8,407 nucleotides of DNA. It comes from Rubrobacteraceae bacterium. Lineage in GTDB: Bacteria; Actinomycetota; Rubrobacteria; Rubrobacterales; Rubrobacteraceae. The position numbers and the translations under genes are program-made. The notes under the pieces are model-generated. The model did no database searches. It saw nothing but the letters and a program-made list of their open reading frames with translations, and was not told the DNA's origin. The stretch covers positions 1 to 8,407 of the forward strand of contig JACCSM010000388.1 of the NCBI GenBank assembly GCA_013698525.1, written 5' to 3'. This document shows positions 1-5,306 of the stretch, in pieces (position 1 is the stretch's first letter; each line of letters starts with the position of its first letter).

Positions 1-1421
1 AGCTTCCCCGCGACGTCCTTGTGCATGCCTGGATCTTCTCTCAGATCGTAGAGCCTGGCCTCAGTCCCGTCGTTGCGGCTTATCATGGCGTACTCCTCGT
101 CCCTGGTGAAGACGTGGTCGTGGTAACCGAGCGTGAAGTGGAGTCTCGCCTCTGGCTCTCCGCCTTCGAGCATCACGGAGAGATCCTGGCCATCCAGCGG
201 TTGTGGCGATTCGATCCCGAGGAAGCCGAGGATCGTAGGCGCGACGTCGTGGGTGGAGGCGTAGTAGTCGCTCGTCGTCCCCGCACCCTTGCCCTCTGGA
301 TGGCGGATGAGGAATGGGATATCCGTAACCTCAGGCCAGAGAGTAGCGGGGAGTTTACCGACGACGCCGTGTTCCCCGTGGGCGATGCCGTGGTCGGAGA
401 TTGCGATGAGGAGGGTGTTGTCGAAGAGGTTCATTTCTTCCATCCTATCCAGAAAGCGGCCCAGCCAGCGGTCCATCATCGTTACCTCGCCCGAGTAGAG
501 GGATCTCATCCGCCGGAGTTGCCGCCCGCTCAGGTAGTCGCCGCCCCCGTCGACCGGAGAGAAAGGCTCAGGGCCATCGTAACCGTCATCGTACATATCT
601 ACGTACTCTTCTGGAGGGTCCCACGGCGCGTGAGGGTCGTAGCAGTCCACAGTCAGGAAGAACGGCCTGTCCGATCTGGTGGTCTCCAGGAACTCGGAAG
701 CCCGCGTGAAGACCTGCGGGGCGAACCAGTCCTCTTCGGATTCGCGGTACGCCGTATTGGCGAAGTACCTTTGGAAGTACAGTCTGCTCCCCGTTCCCAA
801 AACGCCTTCCTTCACCAGCGCCTGCTCGACTTTCCCGGGGGGGCAGGTATAGATCGGTCTGTAGCTGTCTGTGGTCTGCCCCCGGATAAAGTCGAAGGCG
901 TCGAAGCCACGCTGGAAGTTCATGGAGGCATCGTACTGCTGCAGGTTGTCGGTGACGAACATCGTCTCGTAGTCCGCACTTCGCATGGTCTCCGCGAGGG
1001 TGGTCTGGTCGTTGGGTATCGGCTGCCAGCCCTGCAGGCCGGCGTCTATGCCTTTGTAACGTCGCCAGTCCTCGAAAGGCCAGGTCCTAAGCCCCGTGTG
1101 GATGGCCCTCCTCGCGCAGATAGTCGGCGCGGACTCGGGGTAGGCCCTGGTGAAGCGCAGGCTGTCTTTGGCGAGGGCGTCGAGGTTCGGAGTCTCGATC
1201 TGCTGGTTGCCATAGGCGCCGACGTGATCCTTCCTCAAGCTGTCCATGATGATCAGCACTACGTTGGTGGCCCTATCCGCGGACGGGGTATTGTCGGGGA
1301 GGTCAGGGAGTATCCCAGGACGTTCGCACCCAGCTAGCAGCGACGCCCCGGCTACCCCAGCACCCGACACCTTCAAGAACTCTCTTCGCGTTAGAGTCCG
1401 CCTCAGTTTCTCCTCCTGCAT
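1..1421 (-). CDS. Tat-exported lipoprotein of the sulfatase/alkaline-phosphatase superfamily, C-terminus cut by window edge
   Basis: 473 residues are visible from the ATG at 1421, with no stop before the edge. The N-terminus carries a twin-arginine motif (TRREFLK, residues 11-17), a hydrophobic stretch and a lipobox (LLAGC, Cys32), so the enzyme should be exported folded by Tat and lipid-anchored outside the membrane. Sulfatase-fold landmarks follow: a first metal Asp in IIMDSLRKDH (D60), the active-site segment APTICARRAIHTG (98-110), DPHAPWDPP (262-270), the metal pair SDHG (D343, H344) and a Lys in VVGKL (K356). The end, LYDLREDPG, is typical of the family C-terminus, so probably only a few tens of residues are missing. 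In the active site the position normally held by Cys/Ser (C-x-P-S-R) is Thr100, four before Arg104. Formylglycine formation is therefore not expected, and a phosphoesterase or phospho-transferase activity is more likely than sulfate ester hydrolysis (inference). The substrate is unknown. Upstream, GGCGG lies 7 bases before the ATG. The gene diverges from the small ORF at 1554. Confidence 0.9.
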   Translation of the reverse strand, partial: MQEEKLRRTLTRREFLKVSGAGVAGASLLAGCERPGILPDLPDNTPSADRATNVVLIIMDSLRKDHVGAYGNQQIETPNLDALAKDSLRFTRAYPESAPTICARRAIHTGLRTWPFEDWRRYKGIDAGLQGWQPIPNDQTTLAETMRSADYETMFVTDNLQQYDASMNFQRGFDAFDFIRGQTTDSYRPIYTCPPGKVEQALVKEGVLGTGSRLYFQRYFANTAYRESEEDWFAPQVFTRASEFLETTRSDRPFFLTVDCYDPHAPWDPPEEYVDMYDDGYDGPEPFSPVDGGGDYLSGRQLRRMRSLYSGEVTMMDRWLGRFLDRMEEMNLFDNTLLIAISDHGIAHGEHGVVGKLPATLWPEVTDIPFLIRHPEGKGAGTTSDYYASTHDVAPTILGFLGIESPQPLDGQDLSVMLEGGEPEARLHFTLGYHDHVFTRDEEYAMISRNDGTEARLYDLREDPGMHKDVAGK

Positions 1422-1447
1422 ACTCGTACCGCCAGCCTGCAGAGACA

Positions 1448-1453
1448 ATCATA
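1448..1453 (-). promoter_or_regulatory. Possible -10 element for the sulfatase-fold gene
   Basis: On the minus strand this reads TATGAT, a 5/6 match to the sigma-70/SigA -10 consensus. It lies 26 bases before the ATG at 1421, which predicts a leader of roughly 19-20 bases. I see no convincing -35 hexamer 16-18 bases further upstream (GAGGTT at 17), so this is a weak call based on one hexamer and its position. Confidence 0.3.
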
Positions 1454-1541
1454 AAACAAGTGCAGCAGGAAACCTCATCGTACCCGGAATCGCCGGGGGC
1501 GAAGCGGCCCGCTGCCCGATGTGATCCAGGTCAAGCCGGTG

Positions 1542-1547
1542 TACAAT
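1542..1547 (+). promoter_or_regulatory. -10 element TACAAT for a probable leaderless transcript
   Basis: TACAAT matches the -10 consensus at 5 of 6 bases. It is separated from the ATG at 1554 by exactly six bases (CTGCGC), so transcription would be expected to start at or next to the A of the start codon. This spacing is the hallmark of leaderless mRNAs, which are common in actinobacteria (established knowledge). No clear -35 is visible, the best being GTGATC at a short 15-base spacing. There is no Shine-Dalgarno sequence before the ATG, which agrees with leaderless translation. Confidence 0.5.
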
Positions 1548-1553
1548 CTGCGC

Positions 1554-1802
1554 ATGACGGTCTTTCGTTACGGGCGGGAGCACTTCGAGGAAGGGGAGTA
1601 CGTACGCCGCGTGGAAGCGACGCCTGGCGACGACCTAGACCCCGTGGTACGCATCGTCGAGGACCTTGGGACGGTCGAGATCCCCTGCGGCAAAGTAGAT
1701 TGCCGCAGTAATTGCCTCGAATACGTGGTCAGCGCCACCGGCAGGCGTGACGACTACAACCTGGCCGAGTGCAAGATCTCCGCGCTAGTAAGCATAATTT
1801 AG
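1554..1802 (+). CDS. Small four-cysteine protein of unknown function
   Basis: 82 residues. I do not recognise the family. The first half is charged (FRYGREHFEEGEYVRRVE, then an acidic GDDLDP). The second half holds four cysteines: Cys45, Cys50 and Cys54 in IPCGKVDCRSNCLEY (C-x4-C-x3-C), and Cys73 in AECK. That pattern could bind a metal or form disulfides, but no named zinc-finger or Fe-S motif is matched. There is no signal peptide or membrane segment, so a cytosolic location is expected. The ATG at 1554 is preferred over an in-frame GTG at 1521 because TACAAT sits six bases before it and neither start has a Shine-Dalgarno sequence. The gene stands alone: it diverges from the sulfatase-fold gene and converges with the membrane protein gene ending at 1948. 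That it is a real gene rests on the promoter-like hexamer, the protein-like composition and the lack of a competing ORF. Confidence 0.6.
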   Translation: MTVFRYGREHFEEGEYVRRVEATPGDDLDPVVRIVEDLGTVEIPCGKVDCRSNCLEYVVSATGRRDDYNLAECKISALVSII

Positions 1803-1803
1803 A

Positions 1804-1823
1804 AGCATTTCAGCATTTCAGCT
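1804..1823 (+). repeat. Tandem 8-base repeat (AGCATTTC twice) forming the left arm of an inverted repeat
   Basis: The sequence reads AGCATTTC AGCATTTC AGCT and begins two bases after the stop codon of the small Cys gene. The second unit plus the following bases (CAGCATTTCAGCT, 1811-1823) is the exact reverse complement of 1909-1921. The tandem copy gives the right arm two alternative pairing partners. Confidence 0.75.
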
Positions 1824-1921
1824 TGCGCGTGGGTCGGAGCTCTTTGAGGGGATGGCGCAGTCGGGCACATCACGAAGCCCGGCTGCGCGCTGCAAAGCTT
1901 ACCTGACTAGCTGAAATGCTG
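1811..1921. repeat. 111-bp nested inverted-repeat element with 13-bp perfect terminal arms
   Basis: The outer arms CAGCATTTCAGCT (1811-1823) and AGCTGAAATGCTG (1909-1921) are perfect reverse complements. Inside lies a second, stronger inverted repeat, GCGCAGTCGGGC (1855-1866) and GCCCGGCTGCGC (1877-1888). It has 11 of 12 Watson-Crick pairs plus one G-U possible in RNA, around a 10-base loop. No reading frame fits inside. The element fills the gap between two convergent genes. It could be a bidirectional terminator, a small non-autonomous repeat (MITE-like or REP-like), or both. No flanking target duplication is evident. Confidence 0.6.
1855..1888 (+). terminator. GC-rich hairpin downstream of the small Cys gene
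   Basis: A 12-bp stem (GCGCAGTCGGGC / GCCCGGCTGCGC) with loop ACATCACGAA lies 52 bases after the stop at 1802. There is no run of T after the stem, so it is not a classical intrinsic terminator. High-GC actinobacteria often use such U-poor hairpins between convergent genes, which is why I list it as a candidate. Confidence 0.4.
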
Positions 1922-1932
1922 GCCGGCTGACA

Positions 1933-1949
1933 AGCCGCCACAGGCGGCT
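1933..1949 (-). terminator. Short hairpin at the stop codon of the membrane-protein gene
   Basis: AGCCGCC (1933-1939) and GGCGGCT (1943-1949) form a perfect 7-bp stem with a 3-base loop (ACA). The hairpin overlaps the TAG stop (1950-1948) of the minus-strand gene. It lacks a T tract on either side. Overlap of stem and stop codon could affect both termination and mRNA stability. Confidence 0.45.
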
Positions 1950-2490
1950 ACTCTTCCCAGGAATAGCGTTTCTGTTCCGGTGGTCGTTCGGCGGCGTAGA
2001 GTCGCTGGAGGGTGCCTCCGACCAGGGGCGAGAGGAAGAGGCCAGCGAGACCCGCTGGCAGAAGGTCGCGGGCGATGGTCCAGGCCACCAGGAGCGGTAC
2101 TCCTGGCGGATGGTTGGCGTCTCCGATGAGGCGCAAGGGGTCGAGGACGCCGCCGCTCGGGAGGATGCCCGTCGCGTAGACGATGAGTGTGAGGACGCCG
2201 GAGATGAGCCCCGTCAGCAGCGCGAGCGCGAGGCTGAGGACGAAGCGGGGACCTGAGCCTTCGCTGCGGCCGCGCCGAAGGAGCAAGGCGCTGCCGAATA
2301 CGGGGCCTGCGATGAGCCCGGCGAGCAATCCGACCCCCATGTAGACGAGGGCGAGCGTAGTCAGATCTCCCTCGCTGCTCTGTCCTCCCTGCAGGATCAG
2401 GAGCACGAAAGGCTCGGGGAACAGCGATTTGACGAACATGAAGCCCACGCCATAGACGAGCCCTATCCCCAACAGGCGCAAGAGTATCAT
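1948..2490 (-). CDS. Small integral membrane protein, four predicted helices, unknown function
   Basis: 180 residues, family not recognised. Hydrophobic segments are at about 2-21, 43-67, 83-110 and 131-160, separated by short polar loops. The loop around 71-81 is basic (LRRGRSEGSGPR), and the tail (161-180) is charged and ends YSWEE. A Gly-rich helix 2 (MGVGLLAGLIAGPVFGS) and a Pro-rich loop (DANHPPGVP, 124-132) stand out. The length and Gly-rich helices could suit a small channel, transporter subunit or regulator of a larger membrane enzyme, but nothing visible decides this. Start: ATG at 2490 with a Shine-Dalgarno-like GGTGG three bases upstream. The gene follows the mannosyltransferase gene on the same strand after 149 bases. 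Its start codon overlaps the stop of a possible 20-codon upstream ORF (ATGA), which may couple its translation. Confidence 0.75.
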   Translation of the reverse strand: MILLRLLGIGLVYGVGFMFVKSLFPEPFVLLILQGGQSSEGDLTTLALVYMGVGLLAGLIAGPVFGSALLLRRGRSEGSGPRFVLSLALALLTGLISGVLTLIVYATGILPSGGVLDPLRLIGDANHPPGVPLLVAWTIARDLLPAGLAGLFLSPLVGGTLQRLYAAERPPEQKRYSWEE

Positions 2491-2549
2491 GGTCCACCCG
2501 CCGCGCGGTCGGGGAAGGTGAGGCCTTGATTGAGGGCATACGTCATCAT
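2487..2549 (-). CDS. Possible 20-residue leader peptide overlapping the membrane-protein start
   Basis: Starting at ATG 2549, the minus strand encodes MMTYALNQGLTFPDRAAGGP and stops at a TGA (2489-2487) that shares the ATGA with the start of the 180-residue membrane protein. Such 4-base overlaps are the usual arrangement for translational coupling. There is no good Shine-Dalgarno sequence, but a weak -10-like TAAGTT ends seven bases before the ATG. It is preceded by CTGACG at a 17-base spacing, so it could be leaderless. The ORF is too short to distinguish from chance on its own. Confidence 0.3.
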   Translation of the reverse strand: MMTYALNQGLTFPDRAAGGP

Positions 2550-2556
2550 GCTCTAG

Positions 2557-2585
2557 AACTTAACCTACAGAGGTCGAAACGTCAG
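2557..2585 (-). promoter_or_regulatory. Weak candidate promoter upstream of the leader ORF and membrane protein
   Basis: On the minus strand CTGACG (4/6 match to TTGACA) is followed after 17 bases by TAAGTT (3/6 match to TATAAT), and then after seven bases by the ATG at 2549. The spacing is right but both hexamers are poor. The alternative is that this gene is read through from the mannosyltransferase gene upstream. The rest of the 149-base gap holds no tRNA, riboswitch or convincing terminator that I can see. Confidence 0.2.
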
Positions 2586-2639
2586 CAAGAGCTTTCACGA
2601 GGTGGTTACTCCCATGCGCCCTCCCGATCCTCGACGGGC

Positions 2640-3989
2640 TCATGCTACAAAGCGCCAGCTCACGAAGAAGGCGCAGAACACCAGCGAGACGGCGGCGCTG
2701 AAAGAGAGCCAGGTCCCCATCGCCCGCCGGTCCTCCAGCAGCGTCGCGAGCGTTATGAAGAGCGGGAAGGCGACCAGGATGTAGCGCGGGAACCCCATCA
2801 GGGGGGTTGCCGGCTTCCCGTAGGAGACGGCGGAGATGATGAGCAGGAGGGTGTAGAGGCTCAACGAGAGAGGAAGTGCTCTGAACCCCATGCCGAAGAG
2901 CGCTATCGTGAAAAGCAAGAACAGAAGAGCATAAGCGTCGTTCGCGCCGTGGATACGCTCTATCACGCCTCCGAGCGCCGAATCCGCGGGAGGCTGCGCA
3001 CCGAAGAGCCTCTGCAAGCTCCCGTAAGCCTCGCCGAAGATGTCTGTGACCAGGGCCAGGGGACCCGTATGCCTCCGGTTCCAGAACTCCTGCGCGGAGT
3101 AGAAGAGGAGCGGGTCCCCGAAACGTACCCACAAGTAACCCATGTAGGCAACGAGCCCCGAAGGAACCAGCGCCAGGTATACTACCCTCCACCTTTCGCG
3201 CCCTTCTGCCAAACCCCCTCTCTCGACCCATTCGTAGAGAAGTGGCACGACCAGAAACACTCCCACGTTGCGCGTGGCAGCAGCAAGCCCGGCCAGTACG
3301 CACGCGAGCAGGAGATCCCTCCTTACCCTCATCGCCCACAAAGAGCCGGCAGAGAGAGCAAGAAAGAGGCTCTCTGTATATGCGGCGTTCAGGAAGAAGG
3401 TGGTCGGGAAAAAGGCCAGTATCAGGACTGTGCCTCTCGCTACTCGCTCACCCCAGCCCTCCAGGGCTATCTGGTAGATAAAGTAGAGGGCGAAAGGCAG
3501 CAGGATAAGTGAGATCAGGGGTGCCCACACCGAGAGGGCTTGCTGGGTGAGAGGACCACCGAAGAGCTCTGCGAAGGACCTGACCAGCAGCGGGTACAGT
3601 GGGAAGAAGGCGGTAGAGGCGGGGGCGGAGGCTCCGTAGCCCTCCCCTGCTATCTGCGTGTACCAGATCCCGTCCCAGTGCGACCAGATATTCAGCGTCC
3701 CGACAGGTACATCTGGGGTTCGCCGGTAGAACCAGCCCACAGGCACGATGTAGGCGAGCAGGGAGCCGGAGATCAAGTAGAACAGGCGGCTCGCAGCATA
3801 GACCGCGAGCACGAACCGTAGCCCGGCACTCAGGGCATGCTCGCCCCGTCCTACCCGTGAGGGTGGTCGTCTTGGGCGCCAGCCAGAAAGCTGCCCATTC
3901 TGGCCATTCGTGTTGTTGGCTACTCTCGGCTGTTCCTCGGACACTCTTGCGCTTGCCCCTCTCTGACCGATGCTCTCCAGATTCCGCAT
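2640..3989 (-). CDS. PIG-V-like polytopic mannosyltransferase (membrane glycosyltransferase)
   Basis: 449 residues from the ATG at 3989. After a polar N-terminal tail (about 1-53) the protein is a chain of hydrophobic helices, a GT-C-type fold. Landmarks of the PIG-V family (GPI mannosyltransferase 2-like) are visible: SHWDGIWYTQIAGEGY (103-118), with D106 as the likely catalytic acidic residue in the first outer loop; FFPLYPLL (128-135); FFPTTFFLNAAYTESLFL (193-210); AATRNVG (237-243); and GFPRYILVAFP (399-409). Family members transfer mannose from a polyprenyl-phosphate donor to an acceptor outside the membrane. In bacteria the acceptor is usually unknown, a glycolipid or a protein being possible. 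The start is uncertain. The frame stays open upstream, ATG 3989 has no strong ribosome binding site, and an in-frame GTG 15 codons later (VSEEQP) has GAGAGGGG about 11 bases before it. The gene diverges from queG. Confidence 0.85.
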   Translation of the reverse strand: MRNLESIGQRGASARVSEEQPRVANNTNGQNGQLSGWRPRRPPSRVGRGEHALSAGLRFVLAVYAASRLFYLISGSLLAYIVPVGWFYRRTPDVPVGTLNIWSHWDGIWYTQIAGEGYGASAPASTAFFPLYPLLVRSFAELFGGPLTQQALSVWAPLISLILLPFALYFIYQIALEGWGERVARGTVLILAFFPTTFFLNAAYTESLFLALSAGSLWAMRVRRDLLLACVLAGLAAATRNVGVFLVVPLLYEWVERGGLAEGRERWRVVYLALVPSGLVAYMGYLWVRFGDPLLFYSAQEFWNRRHTGPLALVTDIFGEAYGSLQRLFGAQPPADSALGGVIERIHGANDAYALLFLLFTIALFGMGFRALPLSLSLYTLLLIISAVSYGKPATPLMGFPRYILVAFPLFITLATLLEDRRAMGTWLSFSAAVSLVFCAFFVSWRFVA

Positions 3990-4023
3990 TGTACTTATCC
4001 GCGCCCAGGGTCGTCGGCTGGAG

Positions 4024-4052
4024 ATCCTAAGTGACCAGGGTCGGCAGGACAA
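4024..4052 (-). promoter_or_regulatory. Candidate promoter for the mannosyltransferase gene
   Basis: On the minus strand TTGTCC (4047-4052) and TAGGAT (4024-4029) are separated by 17 bases, each matching its SigA consensus at 4 of 6 positions. The predicted transcript would begin near 4017, about 28 bases before the ATG at 3989. This supports the ATG over the longer open frame that runs further upstream. Confidence 0.4.
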
Positions 4053-4108
4053 GCCACCGGCAATCCACCCACCGCAACGCGGTGACGCCGTCTTTGCGCG
4101 TTGCCGGG

Positions 4109-4114
4109 TACAAT
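4109..4114 (+). promoter_or_regulatory. -10 element TACAAT for queG and the downstream operon
   Basis: TACAAT lies ten bases before the queG ATG at 4125, so the transcript would begin about three to four bases before the start codon. That gives a nearly leaderless message. It is the same hexamer found before the small Cys gene at 1542. No clear -35 is present at 16-18 bases. Confidence 0.45.
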
Positions 4115-4124
4115 CGGCGGCAGC

Positions 4125-5294
4125 ATGAGTGGAGGACGAGCAGTACCTGACCCGGCAGAAGCGCGGCGCGTACTCGAGGAGCGGGCGCGAGAGGCCGGCT
4201 TCGATCTCGTTGGCGTGGCGCGCGCGGAGCCTTTGCGTGAGGGCGGCGAGCGTCTGCGGGAATGGCAGGAGGCGGGGATGGCCGCCGACATGGGCTACAT
4301 GCACAGGCCCGTGGAGTTACTCTCTGACCCGAGAAAGCTCCAGAAGAGCGCCAGGAGCGTGGTCTCTCTCGGGGTCTCTTACTATCCGGGGGACCATCCC
4401 GAGAATGAGGGTGGGGGCCGCGTGGCGCGGTACGCGTGGGGCCTGGACTACCACGAGGTCATAAAGGGGAGGTTGTTCCGGCTGAGGGAGGAGCTCGAGG
4501 AAGAGCTGGACGTCAGGATCAAAGCCCGCGGATTTACGGATGCCGTGCCACTCCTGGAGCGCTCCGCGGCCCAGCACGCGGGACTCGGGTTCTTCGGGCG
4601 TAACTCCTGCCTGATCAACGATGAGATCGGGTCGTATTTCTTTATAGCGGACCTGATCTTGGACCTCGACCTGGATCCCGACCTGCCCGGAGAGGGGACC
4701 TGCGGACGCTGTACGCGCTGCATGGACCGGTGCCCTACAGGCGCCATAAAGGCCCCCGGCGTCGTGGACGCCAGGCTCTGTATCTCGTATCTGACGATCG
4801 AGAACCGGGAGGAGATCCCTCGCGATCTCCGTCAGAAAGTGGGTGACTGGGCCTTCGGCTGTGACGTGTGCCAGGAGGTCTGTCCCTACAACAAGACGAA
4901 GGCGTCGAGGAGCCGCTGGCCCGAGTTCTCCGGGGAGGCCGGGTCAGGACCGTACCTGGAGATAGAGGAGGTCCTGAAGATAAGGACCGACGAGGAATTC
5001 GAGGAGCGCTTCGGCGGGACACCGCTCACGCGCCCTGGCCGGGCAGGCCTGTTGCGCAACTGCTGTGTGGCCGCCGGGAACCTGAAGCTCGCGAAGGCTG
5101 TCCCTGATCTCGTACGAGCCTTGCGCGAGGATCCCTCGGCGCTCGTACGCGGACACGCGGCGTGGGCGCTAGGGGAGATCGGGGGCGCGGAAGAGTCTCT
5201 CGGGGAAGCGGCCGAAACGGAGAGGGATACGTGGTGCTTGAAGGAGATCGGGCTCGCGCTGGCTGACGGGACCACGGACGCTACCTTGGGTTAG
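4125..5294 (+). CDS. queG: Epoxyqueuosine reductase QueG, with C-terminal HEAT-type repeats
   Basis: 389 residues, close to the usual Gram-positive QueG length. QueG reduces epoxyqueuosine to queuosine at the wobble base (position 34) of tRNAs with GUN anticodons, using cobalamin and two [4Fe-4S] clusters in the cytosol. In order: an N-terminal domain with ARYAWGLDYHEVIK (101-114); GFTDAVPLLER (136-146), in which D139 fits the catalytic acid of known QueG; GFFGRNSCLI; the ferredoxin-like CGRCTRCMDRCPTGAI (C193, C196, C199, C203); C219; and GCDVCQEVCPYN (C246, C249, C253). All eight cluster cysteines are therefore present. The C-terminus (about 305-379) is helical with HAAWALGEIG (344-353), a PBS-lyase HEAT-type repeat thought to bind the tRNA anticodon arm. 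The ATG at 4125 is chosen over an upstream in-frame TTG (4101) because the -10-like TACAAT lies between them. It is first in a three-gene run, 12 bases before the J-domain gene. Confidence 0.95.
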   Translation: MSGGRAVPDPAEARRVLEERAREAGFDLVGVARAEPLREGGERLREWQEAGMAADMGYMHRPVELLSDPRKLQKSARSVVSLGVSYYPGDHPENEGGGRVARYAWGLDYHEVIKGRLFRLREELEEELDVRIKARGFTDAVPLLERSAAQHAGLGFFGRNSCLINDEIGSYFFIADLILDLDLDPDLPGEGTCGRCTRCMDRCPTGAIKAPGVVDARLCISYLTIENREEIPRDLRQKVGDWAFGCDVCQEVCPYNKTKASRSRWPEFSGEAGSGPYLEIEEVLKIRTDEEFEERFGGTPLTRPGRAGLLRNCCVAAGNLKLAKAVPDLVRALREDPSALVRGHAAWALGEIGGAEESLGEAAETERDTWCLKEIGLALADGTTDATLG

Positions 5295-5297
5295 AAT
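5292..5297 (+). promoter_or_regulatory. Possible internal -10 element overlapping the queG stop codon
   Basis: TAGAAT includes the TAG stop of queG and ends nine bases before the ATG of the J-domain gene. It matches the -10 consensus at 5 of 6 bases. No -35 is evident, and the overlap with a stop codon makes a chance match more likely than for the other two hexamers. Confidence 0.25.
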
Positions 5298-5306
5298 AGG
5301 GAAACG

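Noticed and set aside
21..1337. 438-codon open frame on the plus strand
   Set aside because: It is antisense to the sulfatase-fold gene, whose Tat signal, lipobox and metal motifs are clear. The translation here is low-complexity Val/Arg/Gly-rich text typical of an antisense frame in high-GC DNA.
1483..1497. CCCGG/CCGGG short hairpin in the divergent intergenic region
   Set aside because: A five-base GC stem around a five-base loop is expected by chance in DNA of this composition, and it does not line up with either promoter-like element as an operator.
1521..1553. Earlier GTG start for the small Cys protein
   Set aside because: It has no Shine-Dalgarno sequence, and the -10-like TACAAT lies inside the extension, which fits a start at 1554.
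1907..2539. 210-codon minus-strand frame overlapping the membrane protein
   Set aside because: Its product is Arg/Pro/Ala-rich with no domain-like pattern, and it runs through the nested hairpin region. The overlapping frame at 1948-2490 gives a well-formed four-helix membrane protein.
2491..2639. Possible tRNA or riboswitch in the gap between the two minus-strand membrane genes
   Set aside because: I could not find a cloverleaf, CCA end, T-loop or known riboswitch core on either strand. Only weak promoter-like hexamers and the short leader ORF are present.
2526..3512. 328-codon plus-strand frame
   Set aside because: It is antisense to the PIG-V-like gene, with a highly charged Gln/Glu/Arg composition and no recognisable motif.
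3990..4304. N-terminal extension of the mannosyltransferase frame
   Set aside because: The frame is open but would overlap the start of queG antisense and run through a promoter-like pair at 4024-4052. The extension is Arg/Ser-rich with no signal or domain.
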